Shown here piece after piece: positions 1 through 7,053 of a stretch of 22,057 nt of DNA. The DNA comes from an uncultured Clostridia bacterium (GTDB lineage: Bacteria > Bacillota > Clostridia > Christensenellales > Aristaeellaceae), in the NCBI GenBank assembly GCA_934631985.1, contig CAKTYE010000039.1:1-22057 (forward strand), written 5' to 3'. A program made the translations under genes and the position numbers. Each line of letters opens with the position of its first letter. Position 1 is the stretch's first letter. The notes below the pieces were generated by a model that was not told where the DNA came from, searched no databases, and saw only the letters and a list, made by a program, of their open reading frames with translations.

Positions 1-109
1 CAGCAGCAGCCTCTTGAAGCAAATATCGCTTTTCTGTTCATTTTTTCGACAATTTTATACACAAAATGCACTACTCATAAAAAACTGATGCACAATTTTT
101 CAGATACAG
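1..109. other. A+T-rich stretch without a gene
   Basis: No reading frame with a ribosome binding site is visible here. The segment is much richer in A+T than the rest of the window, as is the small gene beside it. On the minus strand, positions 103-79 form a weak hairpin (4-bp CTGA/TCAG stem) followed by six T, lying just past the stop codon of the gene at 110-562. It may act as a poor terminator for the glnA operon. Nothing else can be supported. Confidence 0.4.
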
Positions 110-562
110 TCAAGGCCCGCTTGCAACATATTCATCCGTAATATACTTCCTAATAACATGCCAAAAGCGCTCCTTTGATTCTCGTGACATCCAAGCTCCC
201 ACGCCATTAAGCTGCAATTTATCAGAATCAAACGATTGAATGTACACTGTGAAACTTATTCCCATGGACGTCGTTAATATCAGCTTATGATTGTTCCAAT
301 CGTTTGCCTCGCGGAACGTCCAGTCCTGTTTACGGAGTTCCTCCACGATTGCTGCTGTATCCATTTGAGACACTGCTACATCTCGATATCCAATGCTCGT
401 GATAGTACCTTTTTCGTCCACTGAATGGTATTGATAGACAAGGCGGCAATTAGCAATTGACATTCTGCGCAACAACATCATCGGATAAAACCACCAAATC
501 AGGCCAACAACCAGCACAACCAAAAGCGACGCGCCTATGCAGCGTTTCCCCTTGTTCTTCAC
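110..562 (-). CDS. Small membrane-anchored protein of unknown function
   Basis: I do not recognise this 150-residue protein. It begins with a few basic residues, followed by one hydrophobic segment (about residues 10-30). The remaining ~120 residues are soluble and probably extracytoplasmic, so it may be a signal-anchor protein. No catalytic motif is apparent. The start is GTG at 562. Its ribosome binding site (AAGGAG) is formed by the last codons of the upstream tadA, whose stop lies only three bases before the GTG, so translation is probably coupled to tadA. Base composition is clearly more A+T-rich than in all neighbouring genes, which suggests a recently acquired or fast-evolving orphan at the end of the glnA-nitR-tadA transcript. 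That it is a real gene is supported by the coupling and the intact frame; its function is unknown. Confidence 0.7.
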   Translation of the reverse strand: MKNKGKRCIGASLLVVLVVGLIWWFYPMMLLRRMSIANCRLVYQYHSVDEKGTITSIGYRDVAVSQMDTAAIVEELRKQDWTFREANDWNNHKLILTTSMGISFTVYIQSFDSDKLQLNGVGAWMSRESKERFWHVIRKYITDEYVASGP

Positions 563-565
563 TGC

Positions 566-1042
566 TTACTCCTTCTGAAGCCCGCTCCCCCGCCTTGCCC
601 CCAAAAACTCACGCAGCACCGCCCCGCAGGCATCCGCCAGCAGTCCCGCATGCCACTGGGTGCAGCTGCCCAGCGCAGGGTCATCCGGCAGATCATACAT
701 GCTGCCGCAGCACCCCTGCCGGGGATCAGACGCGCCATAATAGCAGGCTCCAAGCTGACTCATGACCATCGCCCCGGCGCACATGGGACAAGGCTCCAGC
801 GTCACATACAGGGTGCAGTCCCGCAAGCGCCAGTCGCCCAGCACCTGCGCCGCAGCGCGCATGCACAAAAGCTCCGCATGCGCCGTAGGGTCATGCGTCG
901 TCTGCCGCAAGTTGTGTGCCTGCGCCACTACCTGCCCGTTGCGCGTCAGCACTGCGCCCACAGGGATCTCCCCCTGCGCCGCAGCCTGCCGCGCCTGTTC
1001 CAGGGCAAGGCGCATCATGGCTTCGTGAAATGCTTCCGTCAT
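566..1042 (-). CDS. tadA: tRNA-specific adenosine deaminase TadA
   Basis: TadA converts adenosine to inosine at the wobble position (A34) of tRNA-Arg(ACG) in the cytoplasm, letting one tRNA read several arginine codons. The 158-residue protein shows the cytidine/deoxycytidylate-deaminase zinc fold: an N-terminal helix rich in EALRLA-like residues, the HAE motif (zinc His and catalytic Glu, about residue 53) and the PCPMCAG motif (two zinc cysteines, about residue 83), followed by the typical YGASDPRQG segment. Length is normal for the family. I chose ATG 1042 because AGGAGG sits seven bases upstream; an ATG at 1090 in the same frame has no such site and would add 16 unrelated residues. It follows nitR by 80 bases and runs into the small membrane gene. 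The link to nitrogen control looks incidental. Confidence 0.95.
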   Translation of the reverse strand: MTEAFHEAMMRLALEQARQAAAQGEIPVGAVLTRNGQVVAQAHNLRQTTHDPTAHAELLCMRAAAQVLGDWRLRDCTLYVTLEPCPMCAGAMVMSQLGACYYGASDPRQGCCGSMYDLPDDPALGSCTQWHAGLLADACGAVLREFLGARRGSGLQKE

Positions 1043-1122
1043 GCACAGGCCTCCTTCGTGCGGAGCCTTGTCGGCCCGCTGCTGTATCATTCGCGGCAGC
1101 GTTCCGTCCCTCCTGCCTGTGC
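1043..1122 (-). promoter_or_regulatory. Intercistronic inverted repeat bracketing the nitR-tadA gap
   Basis: Bases 1043-1050 and 1115-1122 are perfect 8-bp complements (GCACAGGC and GCCTGTGC). One arm abuts the nitR stop codon and the other ends at the tadA ATG, directly next to the tadA AGGAGG. If formed in the mRNA the stem would flank and could limit access to the tadA ribosome binding site. The loop is long (64 bases), so stability is uncertain. Confidence 0.3.
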
Positions 1123-1698
1123 TTACATCTCATAGGTGGAGAGGATGTTTCGTGCGACCACCGACTTGGTCTGCCGGGTATCCATTGCCTGCTTCTCAAT
1201 GTGCCGATGGGCCTGCTGCTCCGTCATGCCCAGGTATTGAATCAGCACACACTTCGCCCGATCAATGAGCCGCTGCTCCGCCAGCTTTTTCTCCAGGCGT
1301 TCATTTTCCGCATGAAGCGCCGTCAAGCGGTTCCGCGCCGCCATGGCAAAGCGTTCCGCCTGCTCGAAAAGAGGCCGGGACACAGGCTTCGCAACGACCA
1401 TTACGCCGCTTTGCTCCACCCGCGCCATCACCGTGTCCGCAAGCTCTGCCTTCACCAGCAGCAGCACCGCCGCCATGGTCTGCTCTGCCAGCTCCATGGC
1501 AAGCTCCAGCCCGCTTTCGTCGTTCAGCGGCGTGTTGATCAGAATCAGGCTCCAATCGGCTTCATTGCGCAGCCGCCGCGCTTCGCTGCCGCTTTGGCAC
1601 ATACGGCTCATGGCGCAGCTTCCCGGTGGTACCAGCGCCTGAAGCAGCGCCCGGCTTTTTTCTGTGCCGCCCACCAGCAGCACCTGTTCATCCATCAT
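1123..1698 (-). CDS. nitR: ANTAR-domain response regulator (NitR-type transcription antiterminator)
   Basis: About 192 residues. The N-terminal ~120 residues resemble a degenerate CheY-like receiver: the usual acidic pocket and phospho-acceptor Asp are not obvious. A coiled-coil linker follows (about residues 125-145, rich in L, E and K). The C-terminal ~55 residues are an ANTAR RNA-binding domain, recognisable by the pattern of AKxxLIQ, LGMTEQQAHRHIEKQAMD and the final VVARNIL. ANTAR proteins bind hairpins with hexaloops in nascent RNA and block terminators. In solventogenic clostridia the equivalent gene, nitR, lies directly downstream of glnA and is linked to nitrogen control; the same order is seen here, 52 bases after glnA. 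The start is one of two adjacent ATGs (1698 or 1695) behind GGGGAG. The likely target is the hairpin/terminator pair in the glnA leader (3046-3110). Whether the degenerate receiver is phosphorylated cannot be told. Confidence 0.85.
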   Translation of the reverse strand: MMDEQVLLVGGTEKSRALLQALVPPGSCAMSRMCQSGSEARRLRNEADWSLILINTPLNDESGLELAMELAEQTMAAVLLLVKAELADTVMARVEQSGVMVVAKPVSRPLFEQAERFAMAARNRLTALHAENERLEKKLAEQRLIDRAKCVLIQYLGMTEQQAHRHIEKQAMDTRQTKSVVARNILSTYEM

Positions 1699-1749
1699 AA
1701 ACGCTCCCCCCATGCTCGCTGCGTATCCTGTGATGCCCTGAAGGCCGCA

Positions 1750-3024
1750 TCAAATGGTCCGCAAATGCTGATGGAATACGCTTCTGGGGTCGATTTGGAA
1801 ACGGTTCCATACCCGGCGCTTTTCCGTAAGGTATTTTTCCAGCATCCCCGCCGGCAGCGTCTCCCGCAGAAATTCGCTTTTTTCTGCAAGGGCGATGGCT
1901 TCGCCCAGGTCGTGGGGCAGCTTACCTGTTTCCTCCAGCGCAGGCTGCAAGGGCGTGACCTCGGTGATGCCCTCCATTGCCGCCGCCAGGATCAGCGCAA
2001 AGGCCAGATAGGGATTACAAGCCGGATCGGGCGAACGCAGCTCCATGCGTCCGCTGCCAGGGATGGCGGCAGGAATGCGAATAAGCTGCGAACGGTTGCC
2101 CCAGCTCCAACTCACCGCCGAGGGAGCCTCGCACCGCCCCAGCCGCTGATAGCTGGAAGGGATCGGGTTCAGGAACAGGCTCATTTCGCGAATGCGGTAC
2201 AAGATGCCCGCCATGGCATGCTGCGCATCCGGGGCCAGCTTGCCCTCCACCGCGTCAAACAGATTTTTCCCCTTGGCTTCAATGGACAGGTTCACATGCA
2301 GGCCGTTGCCGCTTTCCTCCGCCAGCGGCTTGGGCAGAAAGGATGCGCTCAGACCATACTGCGCCGCGATGGTCTGCACCGCCGTGCGGAAGGCCAGCGC
2401 ATTATCTGCAGCGGCAAGGGGCGCAGCATAGTGGAAGTCGATCTCGTTTTGGCCCGGCCCCTGTTCATGATGTGAGGACTCCGGCGCAATATGCATGGCT
2501 TCCAAATTCAGGCAGATCTCCCGGCGGACATTCTCGCCCTTATCCAGCGGGCTGACGTCCATATACCCCGCCTGATCCTGCGGTTCCAGCGTCATGCCGC
2601 CGTTTTCGTCATTCTTGAACAGATAAAACTCGTACTCCGTCCCCAGCTTGAAAAAATAGCCCAGCTTCCGTGCCTTTTCCACCTGCGTACGCAGGATGGT
2701 GCGGCTATAATCCGCAAAGGGCTGACCGTCCGGGGTATAGCAGTCGCACAGCATGCGCACCACTCGCCCCGTTTGCGGTCGCCAGGGCAGCACGGTCAGC
2801 GTCGCAGGATCGGGCAGTAGAAACAGCTCGCTGTCCGTTTCGTCCCGGAAGCCCTTGACGGCGGATGCGTCAAAGCTCACGCCCCCATCGAACGCCCGCG
2901 GCAGTTCCGAGGGCATGATGGCAATATTCTTCATCATGCCGTACATATCCACAAATGCCAGACGGATGAACTTTACGTCGTTCTCCGCCACATAATCCAG
3001 TACCTCCTGCGCCGTCATGCACAT
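1750..3024 (-). CDS. glnA: Glutamine synthetase, type I
   Basis: GlnA makes glutamine from glutamate, ammonia and ATP and is the main entry point for ammonium. The ~424-residue protein carries the beta-grasp N-domain (about residues 5-95) and the catalytic domain with the metal-binding GTEYEF motif near residue 130, the HHEQGPGQNEID motif, the NGLHVN-type segment, the arginine-rich flap region (RxExRSPDPACNPYLAFA) and the standard C-terminal end. No adenylylation tyrosine loop is evident, in keeping with the GSI-alpha type of Gram-positive bacteria. I placed the start at ATG 3024, eight bases after AGGAGG; another ATG at 3030 is only two bases from it. The longer frame reaching 3120 would be translated through the leader terminator and its residues do not resemble GlnA. 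It is first in an operon with nitR and tadA and is preceded by a leader with an apparent antitermination switch. Confidence 0.95.
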   Translation of the reverse strand: MCMTAQEVLDYVAENDVKFIRLAFVDMYGMMKNIAIMPSELPRAFDGGVSFDASAVKGFRDETDSELFLLPDPATLTVLPWRPQTGRVVRMLCDCYTPDGQPFADYSRTILRTQVEKARKLGYFFKLGTEYEFYLFKNDENGGMTLEPQDQAGYMDVSPLDKGENVRREICLNLEAMHIAPESSHHEQGPGQNEIDFHYAAPLAAADNALAFRTAVQTIAAQYGLSASFLPKPLAEESGNGLHVNLSIEAKGKNLFDAVEGKLAPDAQHAMAGILYRIREMSLFLNPIPSSYQRLGRCEAPSAVSWSWGNRSQLIRIPAAIPGSGRMELRSPDPACNPYLAFALILAAAMEGITEVTPLQPALEETGKLPHDLGEAIALAEKSEFLRETLPAGMLEKYLTEKRRVWNRFQIDPRSVFHQHLRTI

Positions 3025-3045
3025 ACCCATGGCCTCCTTCTTATG

Positions 3046-3099
3046 AAAAAAGCGTCTGCTCCCGCTCCCTGCGCGCAGGAAAAGCAAAGGAGCAAACGC
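3046..3099 (-). terminator. Intrinsic terminator in the glnA leader
   Basis: Read on the minus strand, GCGTTTGCTCC (3099-3089) pairs with GGAGCAGACGC (3062-3052), 11 bp with one G-U, and is followed directly by six T (3051-3046). An inner CCTG/CAGG hairpin lies within the loop. It sits between the promoter and the glnA ribosome binding site, so transcription would stop before glnA unless prevented. Its 5' arm overlaps the hexaloop hairpin at 3091-3110, making the two structures mutually exclusive. Confidence 0.8.
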
Positions 3100-3110
3100 C
3101 GTTGTTCGCT
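3091..3110 (-). promoter_or_regulatory. ANTAR-type hexaloop hairpin (antiterminator) in the glnA leader
   Basis: Minus strand: AGCGAAC pairs with GTTTGCT (7 bp, one G-U) around the six-base loop AACGGC. ANTAR target loops are described as hexaloops with A at position 1 and G at position 4, and both are present. The 3' arm and the last two loop bases are also part of the 5' arm of the downstream terminator. Binding by the NitR-type protein could therefore hold this hairpin and release glnA transcription. ANTAR sites usually come as two hairpins; I found no second matching hexaloop in the leader, and the predicted transcript start lies only about two bases upstream. Confidence 0.65.
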
Positions 3111-3118
3111 TCTTCTGC

Positions 3119-3148
3119 ATTATACTAACTTTCGCAAGGTGAAGTCAA
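3119..3148 (-). promoter_or_regulatory. Sigma-70 type promoter of glnA
   Basis: Minus strand: TTGACT (3148-3143), an 18-base spacer, then a perfect TATAAT (3124-3119). The expected transcript start is near 3112, immediately before the hexaloop hairpin and about 90 bases upstream of the glnA ATG. Confidence 0.75.
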
Positions 3149-3344
3149 CGGGGAGGTTGTTCTTTGTGTGTTTCCGTGGGAGGTCGAAGCGATGCTCAAT
3201 TCGATGGAGGTTTCGCTTGATATTGGGCAGAAGTCTAATCGTCTGAAGGGCAGAACAGCCTACGCTCTCTGCATGGCTTTGTCCTGAAAATCTTCTTTTG
3301 AGACATGCGCCCTCCCCCCATTTTCTCCATCTTGTCATCACCCC
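3149..3344. other. Divergent gap; possible 31-codon open frame
   Basis: This is the gap between the divergent glnA and hydrolase operons. It is lower in G+C than the genes. On the plus strand a 31-codon frame runs from ATG 3192 to TGA 3287 with GGGAGG eight bases before the ATG, which is a well-spaced ribosome binding site. The product would be a small protein with a basic centre and no recognisable motif. The overlapping frames are also open and very basic, and no plus-strand promoter was found before it. The stretch could equally be a decayed repeat. Confidence 0.25.
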
Positions 3345-3373
3345 TTTTCTTTTTCATTAAAATAGGGTAAAAT
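3345..3373 (+). promoter_or_regulatory. Possible promoter of the hydrolase-Mur ligase-dxs operon
   Basis: TAAAAT (3368-3373) is a good -10 candidate, with a weak TTTTCT (3345-3350) 17 bases upstream. The gene's GGAGG and ATG follow within 40 bases, preceded by a short CGGG/CCCG hairpin. Placement is reasonable but the -35 is poor. Confidence 0.4.
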
Positions 3374-3409
3374 AGAAAGCCGGGTTTTCTGCCCGACGGA
3401 GGTAAACGC

Positions 3410-4189
3410 ATGGAGAGAAACGTTTGCGGCGCACAGGTGCATTACGAGATCATCGGCGAGGGAACAAAGCACGTGGTGCTTCTGCACGGCTGGGGCTGCG
3501 ACGGAAAGCTCATGGCCCCGGTAGCGCAGGCGCTGGCGGACGGCGCAAGGGTGCTTTCCATCGACTTTCCCGCCCATGGGGCCAGTAGTCGTCCCCCGGA
3601 GCCGTGGGGCGTGCCGGAGTTCGCCGCCTGTGTAAGAGAGCTGCTGATGCAGGAGGATTTCCTGCCCTGCGCCGTGGTGGCCCACTCCTTCGGCGGGCGC
3701 GTGACCTTGTGGCTGGCCTCGGAATATCCCGATATGTTCACGCGCATTGTGCTGACGGGCGCTGCGGGCATTCCCGGCAGGCCCACCGAGGAGGGCAAAA
3801 AGCGTGCAGCAACCTATAAGCGTCTCCGCGGCCTGTGCGAAGGCATAAAGAAAATGAAGGTCTTCGGCTCCCTACCGGAAAAAGCGGAGGAAGCCCTGCG
3901 TCAGAAATACGGCTCCCGGGATTATAATGCCCTGGACGCGGAAATGCGCAAGACCTTCGTCAGGGTCGTGAATCAGGATCTGTCCCCCTGCCTGCCGCGC
4001 ATCCAGCAGCCCACGCTGCTTTTGTGGGGAACGCAGGACACAGAAACACCCCTGTGGATGGGGCAGCAAATGGAAAAGGAAATCCCCGACGCGGCGCTGA
4101 TCCCGCTGGAGGGCGGCAGCCACTTCGCGTATCTGGAGCAGGCCGCGCGGTTCAACGCAATTGTCCGCAACTTTTTATTAGGAGCGTAA
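3410..4189 (+). CDS. Alpha/beta hydrolase
   Basis: A 259-residue cytoplasmic protein with the alpha/beta-hydrolase fold. Visible are the oxyanion-hole motif HGWG (about residue 26), the nucleophile elbow AHSFGG (Ser near residue 93; Ala replaces the more usual first Gly), the acid strand LLLWGTQDTETP and the catalytic His in GGSHFAYLEQ near the C-terminus, so the Ser-Asp-His triad seems complete. There is no signal peptide. Substrate cannot be deduced; esterases, peptidases and C-C hydrolases share this layout. The ATG has GGAGG seven bases upstream. It is the first gene of a six-gene operon and the next ATG starts only four bases after its stop, so its work is probably connected with the cell-wall ligases that follow. 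That connection is inference from position alone. Confidence 0.9.
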   Translation: MERNVCGAQVHYEIIGEGTKHVVLLHGWGCDGKLMAPVAQALADGARVLSIDFPAHGASSRPPEPWGVPEFAACVRELLMQEDFLPCAVVAHSFGGRVTLWLASEYPDMFTRIVLTGAAGIPGRPTEEGKKRAATYKRLRGLCEGIKKMKVFGSLPEKAEEALRQKYGSRDYNALDAEMRKTFVRVVNQDLSPCLPRIQQPTLLLWGTQDTETPLWMGQQMEKEIPDAALIPLEGGSHFAYLEQAARFNAIVRNFLLGA

Positions 4190-4192
4190 AGC

Positions 4193-5803
4193 ATGACGAT
4201 CTCCCTGTCGATACGAATTTTGCTGGCGCTGGGCGTGGCCTGCGGCTGTACGCTGGCCTCCCGGAGCCTCATCCATCTTTTCCAGCTGGAAAGCTATCAA
4301 TTCCCCGGCTACCGCAGAAGCCTTCAGCGCGGCTGGCAGCGCAGCATCGCGCCCGGATTGATGATGACGTTGCTGTCCGTGGCGTTGCTGGCGGCTTACT
4401 GGACGCTGCACCGCCATTCCAGCGGCATGGTGCGCGGCTTCATCACCCTGGCGGTGACGATGCTGATGGTGCTGGGCGGGCTGTGGTGCGCCAAGCTCTA
4501 TCAGGACAAAAAGGCCAAAAAACCTTTGGTGCTGACCGCCCGGGTCAAGCGGCTGTATGTCGTCATGGCGGTAACGTACACGCTGGTGTGCCTGGGCATC
4601 GTTTCCTGGATCCCCTGGCCCTATGCGCTGTGCCTGTTCCCGCCGCTGCTGCCCCTGTGGACGGCGCTGGCAGGGCTGCTGGCCTGGCCCATTGAGAAGC
4701 TCATCAGCGAAATGTATTTCCGGGACGCGCAGCGCAAGCTGAAGGAGCGCCCCGACCTCATCAAGATCGGCATCACCGGCAGCTATGGCAAAACGTCGGT
4801 GAAGTTCATTCTGGGAACGCTGCTGAAGGAAAAATATCAGGTGCTGGTCACCCCCGCCAGCTTCAACACTCCCATGGGCGTGACGAAGGTCATTCGCGAA
4901 AAGCTGCGGCCTGCCCATCAGGTGTTTGTGGCAGAGATGGGCGCGCGGCATGTGGGCGACATCAAGGAGATGTGCCGTCTGGTACATCCCACGCTGGGCG
5001 TACTGACCTCCGTCGGCCCGCAGCACCTGGACACTTTCAGGACGCTGGATCGCATCAAGCACACCAAATATGAGCTGATGGACGCGATCCCTGCGGACGG
5101 CTGCTGCTTTTTCCCGGATGACGGCGGCATCTGTCGGGAGCTGTATGACCAGACCCAGAAGCCCCGCCGCCGGGTGAGCCTGACGGATCCCACCGCCGAT
5201 GTGTGGGCCGAGGACATTGCCGTCTCCCCCGAGGGCAGCACCTTCCTGCTGCATGCGGGCGATAAGCAGATCCGCTGCCAGACAAAGCTATTGGGTGCGC
5301 ATAACATCCAAAACATTCTGCTGGCTGCCAGTGTGTGCCTGGAGCTAAAGCTGACGCTGGGGCAGATCGCCCGGGGCATCAACAAGCTGGAGCCGGTGGA
5401 ACATCGCCTTCAGCTGATCACCAATCCAGGCGCATACACCATCATCGATGATGCGTTCAACAGCAATCCGCGCGGTGCGGAGGCTGCGCTGAACGTGCTG
5501 AAGGACTTCCCCGGGCGGCGCATCATCATCACCCCCGGCATGGTGGAGCTGGGCGCAGAGGAAGCGGAGTTCAACCGCAAGCTGGGCCGCTTTATGGCAG
5601 ACAAGACGGATATTGCCATTCTGGTGGGCCAAAAGCATACGAAACCCATTGCCGAGGGACTGACCGAGGCAGGCTTCCCGGCAGGCAAACTGTATCAGGT
5701 ATCCAGCCTGAACGAAGCCACAGCCCTGCTTGCCAAGCTGGGGCTGCCCGGCGACACGGTGCTTTTTGAAAACGATCTGCCGGATAACTATAGTGAGGAA
5801 TAA
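4193..5803 (+). CDS. Membrane-anchored MurF-like Mur ligase
   Basis: The 536-residue protein combines a hydrophobic N-terminus (about residues 5-25, 52-70, 80-100 and 120-165, so four or five membrane spans) with a complete Mur ligase. In the ligase part are the P-loop GSYGKTS (about 196-202), the EMGARHVGDI segment typical of MurF, the central NILLAA helix and the C-terminal domain beginning with DDAFNSNPRG. Canonical MurF ligates D-Ala-D-Ala to the UDP-muramyl tripeptide and is soluble. Here the following gene encodes a D-Ala-D-Ala-ligase homologue, which fits MurF activity. The membrane part is unusual and would place the reaction near MraY and the lipid carrier. It could instead be a paralogue with another acceptor; no MurT-type zinc cysteines are present. 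Coupled to the hydrolase upstream by a four-base gap. Confidence 0.85.
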   Translation: MTISLSIRILLALGVACGCTLASRSLIHLFQLESYQFPGYRRSLQRGWQRSIAPGLMMTLLSVALLAAYWTLHRHSSGMVRGFITLAVTMLMVLGGLWCAKLYQDKKAKKPLVLTARVKRLYVVMAVTYTLVCLGIVSWIPWPYALCLFPPLLPLWTALAGLLAWPIEKLISEMYFRDAQRKLKERPDLIKIGITGSYGKTSVKFILGTLLKEKYQVLVTPASFNTPMGVTKVIREKLRPAHQVFVAEMGARHVGDIKEMCRLVHPTLGVLTSVGPQHLDTFRTLDRIKHTKYELMDAIPADGCCFFPDDGGICRELYDQTQKPRRRVSLTDPTADVWAEDIAVSPEGSTFLLHAGDKQIRCQTKLLGAHNIQNILLAASVCLELKLTLGQIARGINKLEPVEHRLQLITNPGAYTIIDDAFNSNPRGAEAALNVLKDFPGRRIIITPGMVELGAEEAEFNRKLGRFMADKTDIAILVGQKHTKPIAEGLTEAGFPAGKLYQVSSLNEATALLAKLGLPGDTVLFENDLPDNYSEE

Positions 5804-5818
5804 GGAGGAACCGACCTC

Positions 5819-7039
5819 ATGAGCAAGCTGCAACTGGGCGTGATTTTTGGCAGCCGTAGCTGCGAACGGGAAGTTTCCATCATCAGCGCCCTACAAATGA
5901 TGAGCCAGGCGGACACGGAGAAATACGACGTGATCCCCGTCTACATCAGCCAGGAGGGAACGTGGTACACCGGCCCCGCCCTGCGGGAGCTGAGCAGCTA
6001 CACCCCCTTCGATCCCGACAAAAAGGGCATTGAAGCCGTGAACCTTGATCTGACCAGCGGCTCCGGCGCGCTGCTGGCTTACCGCCCCGGCAAGGGACTT
6101 TTCGCCCCTGCAAAGCTGGAGGTCGCCGCACGGCTGGATGTGTGCGTCATTGTCATGCACGGCCTGCACGGTGAGGACGGTACGCTGCAGGGTCTGCTGG
6201 AAATGGCTAACCTGCCCTACACCTCCACCGGGGTGGCCGGCAGCGCCATCGGCATGGACAAGATCATGATGAAGCAGTTCTTCAAGGGCGCTGACCTGCC
6301 CGTGCTGCCCGGCTGCTGGTTCCTGCGTTCCGCCTTTGAAAAGGACGCGGACGCTGTAGCGGCAGAGGTCGAGGCGACGCTGGGCTATCCGGTGTTCGTC
6401 AAGCCCGCAAATCTTGGCTCCTCCATTGGCGTGAGCCGTGCAGACGACCGGGAGGGACTGCTGGATTCCCTGTCCCTGGCCTTTGAATACGACCGCCGGG
6501 TGCTGGTGGAAAAGGGCCTTGACAAGCCCATGGAGCTGAACTGCTCCGTGCTGGGGTGGGATGATGACGCGGAAGCCTCCCCCATTGAAATGCCCCTGAA
6601 GCCCGAGGACGATACCTTCCTGGACTTCAAGGACAAGTATCTCAGCTCCGGCGGCTCCAAGGGCATGGCTTCCCTGAGCCGGGTGCTGCCCGCCCCCATC
6701 GGCGAGGAGCTGACAAAGGAAATTCAAGACCTGTCCCTGCGCATTTTCCGCATGATGGACTGCAAGGGCGTGGTGCGTATCGACTATATGTTTGACAAGG
6801 CCACGGAGAAGGTGTTCATCACAGAGATCAACACCATTCCCGGTTCTCTGGCCTTCTATCTGTGGGAGGCCAAGGGGCTGAAGTATCGCCAGCTGATCGA
6901 CCGCATGGTGGACTACGCCCGCCGCGCCCATGAAGAAAAGAACAGCCGCAGCTATGCCTACACCTCCGACATTCTGAAAAGCTATGCCGCCGGAACGAAG
7001 GGCGTAAAGGGCAACAAAGGCAGCAAGCTGGGACATTAA
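5819..7039 (+). CDS. D-alanine-D-alanine ligase family protein (ATP-grasp)
   Basis: A 406-residue ATP-grasp ligase expected to join two D-alanines (or a related pair) for peptidoglycan. Motifs seen: N-terminal GSRSCEREVSIISA (the HEVS-type substrate loop, with Arg-Glu in place of the usual residues), LHGEDGTLQG near residue 118, KPANLGSSIGVS around 196-207 (ATP binding), an omega-loop segment DFKDKYLS, and the metal-binding end RIDYMF ... EINTIPGS. The usual Ddl ending NTxPGMTxxSLxP is replaced by NTIPGSLAFYLWE, a variant I associate with a clostridial subgroup, so second-substrate choice is uncertain. A lysine- and glycine-rich tail closes the protein. AGGAGG lies ten bases before the ATG. 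The gene follows the MurF-like ligase by 15 bases, as expected for supply of its dipeptide. Confidence 0.85.
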   Translation: MSKLQLGVIFGSRSCEREVSIISALQMMSQADTEKYDVIPVYISQEGTWYTGPALRELSSYTPFDPDKKGIEAVNLDLTSGSGALLAYRPGKGLFAPAKLEVAARLDVCVIVMHGLHGEDGTLQGLLEMANLPYTSTGVAGSAIGMDKIMMKQFFKGADLPVLPGCWFLRSAFEKDADAVAAEVEATLGYPVFVKPANLGSSIGVSRADDREGLLDSLSLAFEYDRRVLVEKGLDKPMELNCSVLGWDDDAEASPIEMPLKPEDDTFLDFKDKYLSSGGSKGMASLSRVLPAPIGEELTKEIQDLSLRIFRMMDCKGVVRIDYMFDKATEKVFITEINTIPGSLAFYLWEAKGLKYRQLIDRMVDYARRAHEEKNSRSYAYTSDILKSYAAGTKGVKGNKGSKLGH

Positions 7040-7053
7040 GCGAGGGAAATGCC

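Noticed and set aside
916..2475. Long plus-strand open frame opposite tadA, nitR and glnA
   Set aside because: It is the complement of three well-recognised genes, has no ribosome binding site, and its product is low-complexity and rich in H, R and Q.
3025..3120. N-terminal extension of GlnA by 32 residues
   Set aside because: It would be translated from the leader terminator; AGGAGG lies eight bases before ATG 3024, and the extra residues do not resemble GlnA.
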